This document shows, one piece after another, positions 54,719 through 64,000 of a DNA stretch of 64,000 nt. The stretch spans positions 1,281,706 to 1,345,705 of the forward strand of contig NZ_CP084028.1 of NCBI RefSeq assembly GCF_020181595.1. Direction: 5' to 3'. This stretch comes from [Mycobacterium] vasticus (GTDB lineage Bacteria > Actinomycetota > Actinomycetes > Mycobacteriales > Mycobacteriaceae). The notes below the pieces were generated by a model. The model saw only the letters and a list, made by a program, of their open reading frames with translations. It was not told where the DNA came from and searched no databases. A program made the position numbers and the translations under genes. Positions within the stretch are counted from its first letter, which is position 1. Each line of letters opens with the position of its first letter.

Positions 54719-56608
54719 TCAGATGGTCTGGTGGCGACCGAAGAACTTGTGGTCTTCGCTATAGCCGCCGTGACCACTGCCGATCTCCTTGTAGCTGGCC
54801 ACGAACTCGATGCCCTTGATCCACTTGACCAGCTTGTAGCCGTGCTGCAGTTCGTTGCGCAGCCGCAGCGGCCGTCCGTGCATGTAGGGCAGCGGCTGGT
54901 CGTTCATGTTGTAGGCGAGCATCGACATGTGGTGCCACATCTGGTCCACCGGGTGCGCGTTGTAGAAGATGCCGCCGGTGGCGCCCAAGCCCATCGAGTA
55001 GAAGATGGCCCACTTGGCCTCGGGCAGCGGCTTGACGATCTCCATGATCGTCGACATCGACACCCCGCCCCACTTGGCCACACCGGACCAGGCCTGCACG
55101 CACATGTGCTGGGTGATCTGGTCGTGGTAGGGCAGCGCCTTGAGATCTTCCAGGGAGAACTCCATCGGGTTCTCCACCAGGCCGTAGACCTTCAGCCGCC
55201 AGTCCTTGAAGTCGTTTGCTTCCAGTTCCTTGTACTCGACGGTCTCCGGAAGCCGGCCGTTGCGCCAGTGGAACGGCGAGATGTCGGCCTCGGTGAAGGT
55301 GCCGGGCTTGGGGTCGAGGTTCTCCAGCATCCGCTGGAACGGTCCGATCAGCGCGTAGCCGATCTTCTGGACGACCCGCGGGTATTTCAGGGTGAGCGGT
55401 GTGGCCGCGACCCACGCCACGGCGCAGATCACGAATGCCACCATGAACACCCAGAAGCCGGTCGCACTGTGACATTCCGGCCCGTCTCCCACGTTGCAGC
55501 CGCGAGCGGCGAACATGTGGTTGAGGTTGTCGAATGCATCGGTGGCGAACACCATCGTGACGTGGACCAGGATGAACATCAGGAAGTAGACCAGCACCAC
55601 GAAGTGCAGGGATCGGGCGATCTGCAGGTTCAGCCGCATGTGCTTGCTGATCAGGCCCAGCCGCTGTGACAACGCCGGGGACATGCCCAGCGCGGTGATC
55701 AGCGCAGCGGGTGCGGCGATAAACACCGTGACGAAGTAGGAGATCAACTGCAGTGCGTTGTAGTTGGTCCAGGTGTGGTCGTCCGGCCAGTCCAGCGACA
55801 TGTACTGGATCATCACCGAGGCGGCGTGCGGGATGATGTCCCAGCTGGTCGGCACGATGCGGCGCCACTGGCCGGTGGTGAACAGCAGAACGTAGAACAC
55901 AGCGCCGTTGAGCAGCCACAGCACGCCCAGGCCCATGTGCCACCAGCGGGCCAGGCCGATCGAGTGCCGGAAGCCCGGCAGGCCGAACTGCGCCGGCAGG
56001 GCGACGGTGTCGGCGTTGGCGGTCCAGTACGGGTCGTCCGGAACGGGCGGGCCGACCCGCAGCCACTCGTCCTTGCCGGGGGTGGAGTTGCGGCTGAAGT
56101 ACAGGCGCGGATGGTCGCAGAGGATCTGGATGCCGGCCCGGATGATGAAGATCATCATGAACAGGTTGAAGAAGTGGGTCCAGCCGGCCCAGGCGGGCAG
56201 GCCGCCCTCAACCGCGGTCGAGGGGCTGCTGCCCGGGTACTGGGCGATGAATTCCTCGACGCCGGGCATGTTCCGGATACCCTTGCCGATGGCCACCGCG
56301 GCGATGAGGCCGACGAAGCCGATCGGGATCAGCCACAGCAGGTTCAGCCACCTGTCCTTGCCGATACGCAGATGCGGCGCGACTGCGCGACGTGTCAGGT
56401 CGAAACCGCCACCGTATGTCTCGACGTCGACGGTGTCGTCGTGATTCTTGTGAATCTCGGTGCGGTAGCCCTGCTCCAGCTCGAGCTCAACGTCTACGAC
56501 GTCGGCGGAGTAGTTGACATGATGAGTGGTTTCTTGAGCGGCTGGTGAGGTGGCCGGACCCCGTGGGTCGAGCTGTCCATCAGCGCCGTGGCTGTCAAAC
56601 GTCGTCAC
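54719..56608 (-). CDS. Cytochrome b561-like/molybdopterin (sulfite oxidase-fold) oxidoreductase
   Basis: 629 residues. The N-terminal about 85 residues are acidic and cytoplasmic. A membrane domain (about 85-430) has several hydrophobic helices with His residues suited to heme (WTHFFNLF, RSLHFVVLVYF, LVHVTMVF). The C-terminal domain (about 430-620) is a sulfite-oxidase-type molybdopterin domain with the Mo-ligand Cys in QHMCVQAWSGVAKWGGV. A fused membrane oxidoreductase; the electron acceptor and substrate are unknown. Confidence 0.85.
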   Translation of the reverse strand: MTTFDSHGADGQLDPRGPATSPAAQETTHHVNYSADVVDVELELEQGYRTEIHKNHDDTVDVETYGGGFDLTRRAVAPHLRIGKDRWLNLLWLIPIGFVGLIAAVAIGKGIRNMPGVEEFIAQYPGSSPSTAVEGGLPAWAGWTHFFNLFMMIFIIRAGIQILCDHPRLYFSRNSTPGKDEWLRVGPPVPDDPYWTANADTVALPAQFGLPGFRHSIGLARWWHMGLGVLWLLNGAVFYVLLFTTGQWRRIVPTSWDIIPHAASVMIQYMSLDWPDDHTWTNYNALQLISYFVTVFIAAPAALITALGMSPALSQRLGLISKHMRLNLQIARSLHFVVLVYFLMFILVHVTMVFATDAFDNLNHMFAARGCNVGDGPECHSATGFWVFMVAFVICAVAWVAATPLTLKYPRVVQKIGYALIGPFQRMLENLDPKPGTFTEADISPFHWRNGRLPETVEYKELEANDFKDWRLKVYGLVENPMEFSLEDLKALPYHDQITQHMCVQAWSGVAKWGGVSMSTIMEIVKPLPEAKWAIFYSMGLGATGGIFYNAHPVDQMWHHMSMLAYNMNDQPLPYMHGRPLRLRNELQHGYKLVKWIKGIEFVASYKEIGSGHGGYSEDHKFFGRHQTI

Positions 56609-57070
56609 GCACCGACTCTACCTCGGACAATCTTGTCGTCATGCGATATGACAGTGGATTCACAGGGAGCTGGCAGGAATGTCAGGTAACGCAAATGCGG
56701 AGAAACAGCCGGATGTAATCCGAGTGTCAGGATCGGGCGTCTCGCCCGGGGCCGGCTCAGGATCGCACTGATCTTTTGTGCACGGATACCGCGTGTTGCA
56801 CTGCCGCCGACCCGTCGCGCATGCAAACCTTGCGCTTCACTGACCGTTCACCTGGCGCGTCCATAATTCGAAGTTGAATCGGCGATACGAATTCCGCCAC
56901 CGCCACCAGATTGCAATCTCCGGTGGCGGGCGATCGATGGACGACGCCGCTAGCATGCGCAGTGACGATACTTGTGACCAGGCAGGGGTAGATGACGACC
57001 AAAATGGCACCGCAGAGGCGCCTCAGCAGCCCTAGCCGGGAAATGCGACACATGCGGATCGGGGCGCGGC
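56609..57070. other. Intergenic region before eccB5
   Basis: About 460 bases between divergent genes. It must hold promoters for both the oxidoreductase (minus) and eccB5 (plus). A TAGCAT (56951-56956) fits a -10 box but lies far from eccB5. No credible gene or RNA is seen; a 98-codon minus-strand frame here has no protein-like composition. Confidence 0.5.
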
Positions 57071-58582
57071 GTGTCTGACGAACAGCGGGGTTCCGGTTAC
57101 GGCCTGGGGCTGTCTACTCGCACCCAGATGACGGGCTACCAGTTCCTGGCCCGCCGGACCGCGATGGCGCTGACCCGCTGGCAGGTTCGCATGGAGGTGG
57201 AGCCGGGCCGGCGGCAGGCGCTCGCGGTGGTGGCCTCGGTGTCGGCGGGAGCGGTCGTCTGCCTGGGCGCATTGCTGTGGTCGTTTCTGAGCCCGTCGGG
57301 TCAGATGAACGAATCACCCATCATCGCCGACCGTGATTCGGGTGCGCTTTACGTGCGGGTCGGCGGCACGCTGTATCCGGCGCTGAATCTTGCCTCGGCG
57401 CGATTGATCGCCGGCCGCGCGGACAATCCGCACAAGGTGCGCTCGACACAGATCGCCGAGCAGCCCCACGGCCCGCTGGTCGGCATCCCGGGAGCACCCT
57501 CGGACATTCAGCCCACCACGCCGTCGACGTCGTCGTGGCTGATCTGCGACACCGTCGGCAACGTCCAGGGGGTCGGTGCCCCCACGCCGGTGACGGTGAC
57601 CGTGATCGACGGAAGCCCCGACCTCAACGCGCGCCGCCGGGTGCTCGACGGCCCGGACGCGGTGGTGCTGCGCTACGGCAACGATTCCTGGGTGGTACGG
57701 CAGGGCCGCCGCTCACGCATCGACGCCGCCGACCGCGCAGTGCTGCTGCCGCTGGGGCTCACCCCCGAACAGGTCGACCATGCGCGACCGATGAGCCAGG
57801 CACTGTTCGACGCGCTGCCCGTGGGCCCGGAGCTGGCGGTACCGTTCGTACCCGATGCCGGCCAGCCGCCGGCCTTCCCCAACGCCCCGGGACCGGTCGG
57901 CACGGTATTCACCACGCCGCAACTTGCTGGACCGCAACAGTATTCGGTAGTTCTGATGAACGGCGTGCAGACCGTGTCATCGGTGGTGGCCCGGATTCTG
58001 CAGAACGCCGGGGCGACCGCCGGTGGCGCGCCGGTGGTGGTGGCTCCGCCGGAGCTGGCCAAGATGCCGGTGGTCACCGGCCTGGACCTGTCGGCGTACC
58101 CGGAAGGGCCACTGAAGGTGGTTGACATCAAGGAGAATCCGTCCACCTGCTGGTGGTGGGAGCGGTCCAACGGCGACAGCCGGGCCCGGATCCAGGTGGT
58201 ATCAGGCCCCACTATTCCGGTGTCGCAGAAGCAGATCGGCCGAGTGGTGAGCCTGGTAAAGACCAACAACGACAACATGCCGCAGGCCGATCGGGTGTAT
58301 TTCGGTTCGGGCTACGGCAATTTCGTCGCAGTGACCGGTAACGACCCGGACGCCTCGACGCGGGAGTCGCTGTGGTGGCTGTCGTCGTCCGGCGTGCGCT
58401 TCGGCGTCCCGGGTGACGACGAGCGCAAGGCGCTGGGCCTGGTCAGCGAACCCGCGTTGGCGCCCTCGGTGGCGCTGCGACTGCTGGCACATGGTCCGAC
58501 CCTGTCCCGTCAGGACGCGCTGGTGCGTCATGACACCCTGCCCACCGATATGAGCCCTGCGGAATTGGCGGTGCCCAGATGA
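57071..58582 (+). CDS. eccB5: ESX-5 secretion component EccB5
   Basis: 503 residues, close to EccB5 (506 in M. tuberculosis). A short cytoplasmic start (TRTQMTGYQFLARRTAMAL), one transmembrane helix (about 50-75) and a large periplasmic domain with repeats. EccB is part of the inner-membrane core. GTG 57071. It overlaps eccC5 by 4 bases. Assignment to ESX-5 rests on the downstream esxM/esxN pair and on size. Confidence 0.93.
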   Translation: MSDEQRGSGYGLGLSTRTQMTGYQFLARRTAMALTRWQVRMEVEPGRRQALAVVASVSAGAVVCLGALLWSFLSPSGQMNESPIIADRDSGALYVRVGGTLYPALNLASARLIAGRADNPHKVRSTQIAEQPHGPLVGIPGAPSDIQPTTPSTSSWLICDTVGNVQGVGAPTPVTVTVIDGSPDLNARRRVLDGPDAVVLRYGNDSWVVRQGRRSRIDAADRAVLLPLGLTPEQVDHARPMSQALFDALPVGPELAVPFVPDAGQPPAFPNAPGPVGTVFTTPQLAGPQQYSVVLMNGVQTVSSVVARILQNAGATAGGAPVVVAPPELAKMPVVTGLDLSAYPEGPLKVVDIKENPSTCWWWERSNGDSRARIQVVSGPTIPVSQKQIGRVVSLVKTNNDNMPQADRVYFGSGYGNFVAVTGNDPDASTRESLWWLSSSGVRFGVPGDDERKALGLVSEPALAPSVALRLLAHGPTLSRQDALVRHDTLPTDMSPAELAVPR

Positions 58583-61500
58583 AACGTGGATACGCCCGGT
58601 CGACGCCGGAACGAGCGCCGGTTGTCAAGCCGGAGAACATCGTGTTGCCCACGCCGCTGAGTGTGCCGCCGCCGGAAGGCAAGCCGTGGTGGCTCGTGGT
58701 GGTCGGCGTGCTGGTTGTCGGCCTGCTCGTCGGCATGGTCGCGATGACGGTGGCCAACGGTTCCCGGATGTTCCTGGGCGCCGGCTCGATCTTCCCGATC
58801 TTCATGATCGGCGGCGTCGCGATGATGATGTTCGGCGGTCGTTTCGGCGGCGGGGCCCAGCAGTTGAGCCGGCCCAAGCTGGACGCGATGCGCGCCCAGT
58901 TCATGCTGATGCTGGACCGCCTGCGCGAGTCGGCGGCGGAGTCCGCCGACAGCATGGACGCCAACTACCGCTGGTACCACCCGGCTCCGTCCACTCTGAC
59001 GGCCGCGGTGGGCACGCCCCGGATGTGGGAACGCCAACCCAACGGCAAGGACCTCAACTTCGGGTTGGCGCGGGTCGGGGTCGGCATGACCCGTCCTGAG
59101 GTCACCTGGGGTGAGCCGCAGAACATGCCGACCGACATCGAGCTCGAGCCGGTGACCGGCAAGGCGCTGCAGGAGTTCGGGCGCTACCAGAGTGTGGTCT
59201 ACAACCTGCCGAAGATGGTGTCGTTGTTGGTCGAGCCCTGGTATTCGCTGATCGGTGACCGCGAGCACGTCCTCGGACTGATGCGCGCGATCGTCCTTCA
59301 GCTGGCCTTCTCCCACGGACCCGACCATCTGCGCATGGTTGTGGTCACCTCCGACAAGCAGGAGTGGGACTGGGTGAAGTGGTTGCCGCACTTCGGTGAT
59401 CCACGTCGCCAGGACGCGGCAGGCAATGCGCGGATGGTGTACGGCTCGGTGCAGGACTTCGCCACCTCACACGCCGACCTGTTCTCCGGCCGCGGGTCGT
59501 TCATGCCGCGGCACGCCAGCTCGTCGGCGGAGACGCCGACGCCGCACCACCTGATCATCGTCGACGCCATCGATCCCCAGTGGGAGTACGTCAACACCGC
59601 CGAGGGTGTTGACGGCGTGACGTTCTTCGACCTGACCGGAGTCCCGGAGTGGCGCGAAGTGCCCCAGCGGGTACTGCGATTCGACGACAAGGGCATCGTC
59701 AACGCTTTGCCGCGTGACCGCGACACCTGGATGGTGATCGACGACAACGAGTGGTTCTTCGCGCTGGCCGATCAGGTGAGCCTCACCGATGCCGAGCAGT
59801 TCGCGCAGCGGATGGCGCGCTGGCGCCTCGCTGAGGCCTACGAGGAGATCGGGCAGAAGGTGACGCGCCACATCGGTGCGCGCGACATCATGGCCTACTA
59901 CGGCATCGAGGACGCCGGGCGGATCGACTTCGATGCGCTGTGGGCGGAACGCCGCGACGCGGGTCCCAAAGCGCGCCTGCGGATTCCGTTCGGAAGCCGG
60001 TCGGACAACGGCGAGCTGCTGTTCCTGGACATGAAGTCGCTCGACGAGGGTGGCGACGGCCCGCACGGCGTCATGTCGGGCACCACCGGCTCGGGTAAGT
60101 CGACGCTGGTGCGCACTGTGATCGAATCGCTGCTGCTGGCGCACCCGCCGGACGAGCTGCAGTTCGTGCTGGCCGACCTCAAGGGTGGGTCCGCGGTCAA
60201 GCCGTTCGCCGGGGTGCCGCACGTCTCGCGGATCATCACCGACCTCGAAGACGACCAGGCCCTGATGGAGCGCTTCCTGGAAGCGATGTGGGGCGAGATC
60301 GCTCGTCGAAAGACCATGTGCGACAACGCCGGCGTCGACGGCGCCAAGGAGTACAACGAGATCCGCAATCGGATGCGGGCCCGGGGCGACGACAGCATGC
60401 CGCCGCTGCCGATGCTCGTCGTGGTGATCGACGAGTTCTACGAGTGGTTCCGCATCATGCCTACCGCGGTGGAGGTGCTGGACTCGATCGGCCGTCAGGG
60501 TCGTGCCTATTGGGTGCACCTGATGATGGCGTCGCAGACCATCGAGAGCCGCGCCGAGAAGCTGATGGAGAACATGGGCTATCGGCTGGTACTCAAGGCG
60601 CAGACCGCTGGTGCGGCGCAGGCCGCCGGTGTGCCCAACGCGGTCAACCTGCCGGCCAAGGCCGGCCTGGGCTACTTCCGCAAGAGCGGCGAGGAGGTCA
60701 TCCGCTTCCAGGCCGAGTTCCTGTGGCGCGACTACCACCGCGGCGGCGTGCTCGACGACGAGCAGATGCCCTTGGTGCACGCCGTCGACTACATCCGGCC
60801 GCAGCTGTTCACCACCGACTTCACTCCGCTCGAGGTCAGTGTCAGCACGCCGGAGATCGAAGCGCTCGAAGAGATTTCGGCGATCGACTCCAAGCCTGCC
60901 GCCGCGGCTGGTGAAGTTGTCGAGGAAGAGGACTTCATCCGTACGCCCAAGGTCGGCACGGTGATCATCGATCAGCTGCGCCAGATCGACTTCGAGCCCT
61001 ACCGGTTGTGGCAACCGCCGCTCGAGGTGCCGGTGACGGTAGAGGACCTGGTGAACCGCTACCTGGGTCACCCGTGGCAACAGGGCTACGGCACCCGGCG
61101 CGACTTGGTGTTCCCGATCGGTGTCATCGACCGGCCGTTCAAGCACGACCAGCCGCCGCTGACCCTCGACACCTCCGGTCCGGGGGCCAACGTGCTGATC
61201 CTCGGCGCGGGCGGCGCCGGCAAGACGACGGCGCTGCAGACGCTGATCTGTGCGGCGGCGCTGACCCACACCCCCGAGCAGGTCCAGTTCTACTGCCTGG
61301 CCTACAGCGGTACCGCGTTGACGACCGTCGGCGGGCTTCCGCACGTCGGCAGCGTCTGCGGACCGACCGACCCCGACGGAGTGCGCCGCACGGTGGCCGA
61401 ACTGTTGGCGTTGGTGCGGGCCCGCAAGCGCAGCTTCCTGGAGAACGACGTCGCCTCGATGGACGTGTTCCGCCGGCGCAAGTTCGACGGAGCCCCGGGA

Positions 61501-62784
61501 AAGGTGCCCAACGACGGTTTCGGCGATGTCTACCTGGTGGTCGACAACTACCGCGCGCTGTCGGAGGACAACGAGGTACTGGTCGAGCAGGTCAACCAGA
61601 TCATCAACCAGGGCCCGTCGTTCGGCGTACATGTGATCGTCACCGCTGACCGCGAGTCGGAGCTGCGCCCGCCGGTGCGCAGTGGTTTCGGCTCCCGGGT
61701 CGAGCTTCGCCTGGCCGCGGTCGAGGACGCCAAGCTGGTGCGGTCCCGCTTCGCCAAGGACGTCCCGGTCCAGCCCGGCCGGGGCATGGTGGCGGTCAAC
61801 TACGTTCGACTCGACAGCGACCCGCAATCCGGTCTGCACACCCTGATCGCCCGGCCCGCGATGGCCGACACCGATGAGCGGGTGTTCGAGTCCGACAGCG
61901 TCGCTGCGGCCGTCAGCCAGGTCGCGGTGGGCCGGGTTCGCCCGGTCCGGCGCCTGCCGGCGAGGTTCGGGTTGGACGAGGTGCGTGCGGTCGCGGCCAA
62001 CGACCAGCGCGAAGGTGTGGGTGTCGGCGGAATCGCCTGGGCCATCTCAGAACTCGATCTGCAGCCGGTGTATCTGAACTTCGCCGAGAACGGACACCTG
62101 ATGGTGACGGGCCGTCGCGAATGCGGTCGGACCACCACGCTGGCGACGATCATGAGCGAGATCGAGCGGCTCTATGCACCTGGTTCCAGCACCGCGCCGG
62201 CCACGACGCAGCCGTCGGCACAGGTCTGGCTGATCGACCCGAGGCGCCAGTTGCTGACCACTTTGGGTTCGGACTACGTGGAGAAGTTCGCCTATAACCT
62301 AGATGGCGCAGTCGGGCTCATTTCCGAGCTGGCCGCCACGCTGGCCAACCGTGAACCGCCGCCGGGCCTGTCGGCCGAGGAGCTGCTGTCGCGAACCTGG
62401 TGGAGCGGGCCGGAGATCTTCTTGATCATCGACGACATCCAGCAGTTCCCGCCCGGCTTCGACTCGCCGTTCCAGAAGGCCGCCCCGTGGGTCACCCGAG
62501 CGGCCGACGTGGGCCTGCACGTGATCGTCACCCGTACGTTCGGTGGCTGGTCGTCGGCGGGCAGCGACCCGCTGCTGCGGGCCCTGCACCAGGCCAACTC
62601 GCCGCTCCTGGTGATGGACGCCGACCCGGACGAGGGCTTCATCCGCGGAAAGATGAAGGGCGGTCCGCTGCCGCGCGGTCGTGGTCTGCTGATGGCCGAG
62701 GACACCGGAGTGTTCGTCCAGGTGGCCGCGACCGAACTGCGCCGGGCGCCGACGCAGGAGCGGGCGGTGACCCCGGCCGGCTGA
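58579..62784 (+). CDS. eccC5: ESX-5 secretion ATPase EccC5
   Basis: Membrane-anchored FtsK/SpoIIIE-type ATPase of 1401 residues in a single chain, as in ESX-5 (1391 in M. tuberculosis). Two N-terminal transmembrane helices (about 35-90), then three nucleotide-binding domains: Walker A GTTGSGKST at 501-509, GAGGAGKTT at about 876-884, and a third with GRRECGRTT at about 1178, where Arg replaces the Lys. The third domain recognises substrate signals in the family. It starts in overlap with eccB5. Confidence 0.95.
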   Translation: MKRGYARSTPERAPVVKPENIVLPTPLSVPPPEGKPWWLVVVGVLVVGLLVGMVAMTVANGSRMFLGAGSIFPIFMIGGVAMMMFGGRFGGGAQQLSRPKLDAMRAQFMLMLDRLRESAAESADSMDANYRWYHPAPSTLTAAVGTPRMWERQPNGKDLNFGLARVGVGMTRPEVTWGEPQNMPTDIELEPVTGKALQEFGRYQSVVYNLPKMVSLLVEPWYSLIGDREHVLGLMRAIVLQLAFSHGPDHLRMVVVTSDKQEWDWVKWLPHFGDPRRQDAAGNARMVYGSVQDFATSHADLFSGRGSFMPRHASSSAETPTPHHLIIVDAIDPQWEYVNTAEGVDGVTFFDLTGVPEWREVPQRVLRFDDKGIVNALPRDRDTWMVIDDNEWFFALADQVSLTDAEQFAQRMARWRLAEAYEEIGQKVTRHIGARDIMAYYGIEDAGRIDFDALWAERRDAGPKARLRIPFGSRSDNGELLFLDMKSLDEGGDGPHGVMSGTTGSGKSTLVRTVIESLLLAHPPDELQFVLADLKGGSAVKPFAGVPHVSRIITDLEDDQALMERFLEAMWGEIARRKTMCDNAGVDGAKEYNEIRNRMRARGDDSMPPLPMLVVVIDEFYEWFRIMPTAVEVLDSIGRQGRAYWVHLMMASQTIESRAEKLMENMGYRLVLKAQTAGAAQAAGVPNAVNLPAKAGLGYFRKSGEEVIRFQAEFLWRDYHRGGVLDDEQMPLVHAVDYIRPQLFTTDFTPLEVSVSTPEIEALEEISAIDSKPAAAAGEVVEEEDFIRTPKVGTVIIDQLRQIDFEPYRLWQPPLEVPVTVEDLVNRYLGHPWQQGYGTRRDLVFPIGVIDRPFKHDQPPLTLDTSGPGANVLILGAGGAGKTTALQTLICAAALTHTPEQVQFYCLAYSGTALTTVGGLPHVGSVCGPTDPDGVRRTVAELLALVRARKRSFLENDVASMDVFRRRKFDGAPGKVPNDGFGDVYLVVDNYRALSEDNEVLVEQVNQIINQGPSFGVHVIVTADRESELRPPVRSGFGSRVELRLAAVEDAKLVRSRFAKDVPVQPGRGMVAVNYVRLDSDPQSGLHTLIARPAMADTDERVFESDSVAAAVSQVAVGRVRPVRRLPARFGLDEVRAVAANDQREGVGVGGIAWAISELDLQPVYLNFAENGHLMVTGRRECGRTTTLATIMSEIERLYAPGSSTAPATTQPSAQVWLIDPRRQLLTTLGSDYVEKFAYNLDGAVGLISELAATLANREPPPGLSAEELLSRTWWSGPEIFLIIDDIQQFPPGFDSPFQKAAPWVTRAADVGLHVIVTRTFGGWSSAGSDPLLRALHQANSPLLVMDADPDEGFIRGKMKGGPLPRGRGLLMAEDTGVFVQVAATELRRAPTQERAVTPAG

Positions 62785-63157
62785 CGACGGTGCGCCAGTG
62801 ACCGCGGTGGCGTGGACAACAGTGCCACGGCGGTAGCTGGCCACCTCACAGCACCGGTGGGCGGCTGGTGTTTGCCGCGGCCAGATTTTTACCCCGTGGG
62901 GCCGTTTCCAGTCGGCCCGGGGCGACCGTCTACGGCCTGCCGAACGCCCGACCGGTGGAAATTACCGATTGGTGTTTCCGCAGGCTGAGGAGGATGAAGC
63001 GGCGCCGGCACCCGTGTTTGCGTTACCGCTCTGTTTCCGGAGGTGAACACTTGCGACAGCCAGGTGAACAGTAGGCGTTTCGGCCCGTCAGACCCCACCG
63101 GAGCCTTTAGGCTCGGTGTCGGACCGATTGCTGTACGCGATCCGAGGAGGGAATCCA
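62785..63157. other. Intergenic region between eccC5 and the PE gene
   Basis: About 370 bases with no convincing gene, where M. tuberculosis has cyp143, a ferredoxin and several PPE/PE genes. It contains TAGGCT (63108-63113), a possible -10 box for the PE gene, in the small hairpin GAGCCTTTAGGCTC, and a strong ribosome binding site GAGGAGGG at 63144-63151. Confidence 0.5.
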
Positions 63158-63457
63158 ATGTCGTTCGTCAACGCACAGCCCGAAGCGCTGTCAGCCGCCG
63201 CCGCCAACCTCAGCGGTATCGGCTCGGCGCTCAACGCGCAGAACGCCGCTGCCGCCGCTCCCACCACGGGTGTGATCCCGGCCGCCGCCGACGAGGTCTC
63301 GGCGCTGACCGCGGCACAGTTCGCCGCCCACGCGACCATGTATCAGCAGGTCAGCGCTCAGGCCGCAGCCATCCACGAGATGTTCGTGGCCACCCTGAAC
63401 ACCAGCGCGACCTCCTACGCCGCCACCGAGGCCGCCAACGCGGCGTCGGCGGGCTGA
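63158..63457 (+). CDS. PE-family protein (PE19-like)
   Basis: 99 residues, only the PE domain. The N-terminal Pro-Glu motif is present (NAQPEAL), followed by two antiparallel helices rich in Ala, and the general type VII secretion motif YxxxE is at the end (SYAATEAAN). ESX-5 exports PE/PPE proteins. The position between eccC5 and esxM matches PE19. No PPE gene is adjacent, unlike most PE genes. Confidence 0.93.
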   Translation: MSFVNAQPEALSAAAANLSGIGSALNAQNAAAAAPTTGVIPAAADEVSALTAAQFAAHATMYQQVSAQAAAIHEMFVATLNTSATSYAATEAANAASAG

Positions 63458-63601
63458 GCGCGACACCGATCTTGCCGGTTGCGAGCCGACGAAAGGGGGA
63501 CACGATTTCCTAGGTTCAGGACCGGCGGTCGGTTACCGGTGTAATCGGCGGCAACAAACGTAAATCACAAGAAACAACACGACTTCAGTAAGGAGAGAGC
63601 A

Positions 63602-63898
63602 ATGGCTACACGTTTTATGACGGATCCGGATGCGATGCGGGCGATGGCGGGTCGGTTCGATGTGCATGCGCAGACCGTTGAGGATGAGGCGCGTCGGATG
63701 TGGGCGTCCTCGACGAACATCTCGGGTGCGGGTTGGGGTGGTCTGGCGGAGCGGACCTCGATGGACACCATGGGTCAGATGCAGACTGCGTTTCGCAACA
63801 TCGTGACGATGCTGCACGGTGTGCGCGATGGTCTGATCCGCGATGCCAACCACTATGAGCAGCAGGAAGCTGCATCGCAGCAGATCCTGGGCAGCTAG
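63602..63898 (+). CDS. esxM: ESAT-6-like protein EsxM
   Basis: 98 residues, nearly identical in pattern to M. tuberculosis EsxM ([23 protein letters not shown]..., QQILGS end). The WxG turn is AGWGG and the secretion motif YxxxE is YEQQE. Forms a heterodimer with EsxN, secreted by ESX-5. Strong ribosome binding site AAGGAGAG before the ATG. Codon use is less GC-biased than neighbouring genes (many GAT, CGT, GGT-type third bases). Confidence 0.95.
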   Translation: MATRFMTDPDAMRAMAGRFDVHAQTVEDEARRMWASSTNISGAGWGGLAERTSMDTMGQMQTAFRNIVTMLHGVRDGLIRDANHYEQQEAASQQILGS

Positions 63899-63912
63899 GG
63901 AGGATTAGGAAG

Positions 63913-64000
63913 ATGTCGATCAACTACCAGTTCGGTGATGTCAACGCTCACGGCGCGTTGATCCGTGCCCAGGCTGCTTCGTTGGAGTCTGAGCACCAGG
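63913..64000 (+). CDS. esxN: ESAT-6-like protein EsxN, 3' end missing
   Basis: The first 29 residues are present. They begin MSINYQFGDVNAHGALIRAQ and match the EsxN start (TINYQFGDVDAHGAMIRAQ in M. tuberculosis). It follows esxM by 14 bases with GGAGGATTAGGAAG as ribosome binding site. The rest lies outside the window. Confidence 0.93.
   Translation, partial: MSINYQFGDVNAHGALIRAQAASLESEHQ

Noticed and set aside
59467..61839. Minus-strand open frame of 790 codons inside eccC5
   Set aside because: Shadow of eccC5; no motif, and eccC5 is clearly real on the other strand.
62994..63074. 26-residue frame with AGGAGG just before its ATG
   Set aside because: The ribosome binding site directly abuts the ATG with no spacing, and the Arg/His-rich peptide has no recognisable feature.

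Overview
The window is chromosomal DNA of a Mycobacterium (sensu lato). The coding sequence is GC-rich throughout. The ATP synthase operon has the mycobacterial fused b-delta subunit. murA leads straight into an rRNA operon, and the blocks after it follow the M. tuberculosis gene order Rv1691-Rv1713. The right end is an ESX-5 type VII secretion locus, which is typical of slow growers, and the 16S rRNA has a long helix 18. I infer a slow-growing or early-branching slow-grower lineage, possibly M. terrae/Mycolicibacter-like. The species is not established.

Layout. 1-8289: atpI-like (5' end missing), atpB, E, F, H, A, G, D, C and a DUF2550 membrane protein, all on the plus strand. 8314-8904: minus-strand cobalamin adenosyltransferase. 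8981-10234: murA, probably leaderless. 10305-15813: rRNA operon (promoter, 16S, tRNA-free spacer, 23S, 5S, strong terminator). 15843-33869: a secreted protein, then the conserved block TPR-HAD phosphatase, small protein, tlyA, nadK, recN, steA, mctB/steB, pyrG, NUDIX, xerD, O-methyltransferase, parA, scpA, scpB, rluB, cmk, der. These genes are tightly packed, with many 4-base start/stop overlaps. In M. tuberculosis this block lies far from murA-rrn, so the rRNA operon here joins two normally separate chromosomal neighbourhoods.

33876-48206 is more accessory. It holds a second secreted paralogue, a TSUP permease, a patatin lipase and tRNA-Pro(GGG). A degraded copy of the tRNA 3' end, about 1 kb downstream, brackets a HigB/HigA-like toxin-antitoxin pair with a palindromic operator. 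Next come a hypothetical gene, a frameshifted remnant, a GNAT/DUF1778 toxin-antitoxin pair, an internally deleted DJ-1/PfpI protein, and a Pif1-like helicase carrying an apparently dead DnaQ-like domain and a BRCT domain. Cell-envelope and nuclease genes follow.

48463-54181 is a fatty-acid or CoA-ester degradation cluster (two acyl-CoA dehydrogenases, an SDR, a thiolase, a GntR regulator, a hypothetical gene). Its divergent promoter region contains a palindrome whose arms are also the two -10 boxes. 54184-56608: a lipoprotein with an IPA repeat, a long perfect hairpin, and a cytochrome b/molybdopterin oxidoreductase. 57071-64000: eccB5, eccC5, a PE gene, esxM and the start of esxN. The cyp143/ferredoxin/PPE genes found between eccC5 and PE19 in M. 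tuberculosis are absent.

I saw no insertion sequence, CRISPR array or prophage.
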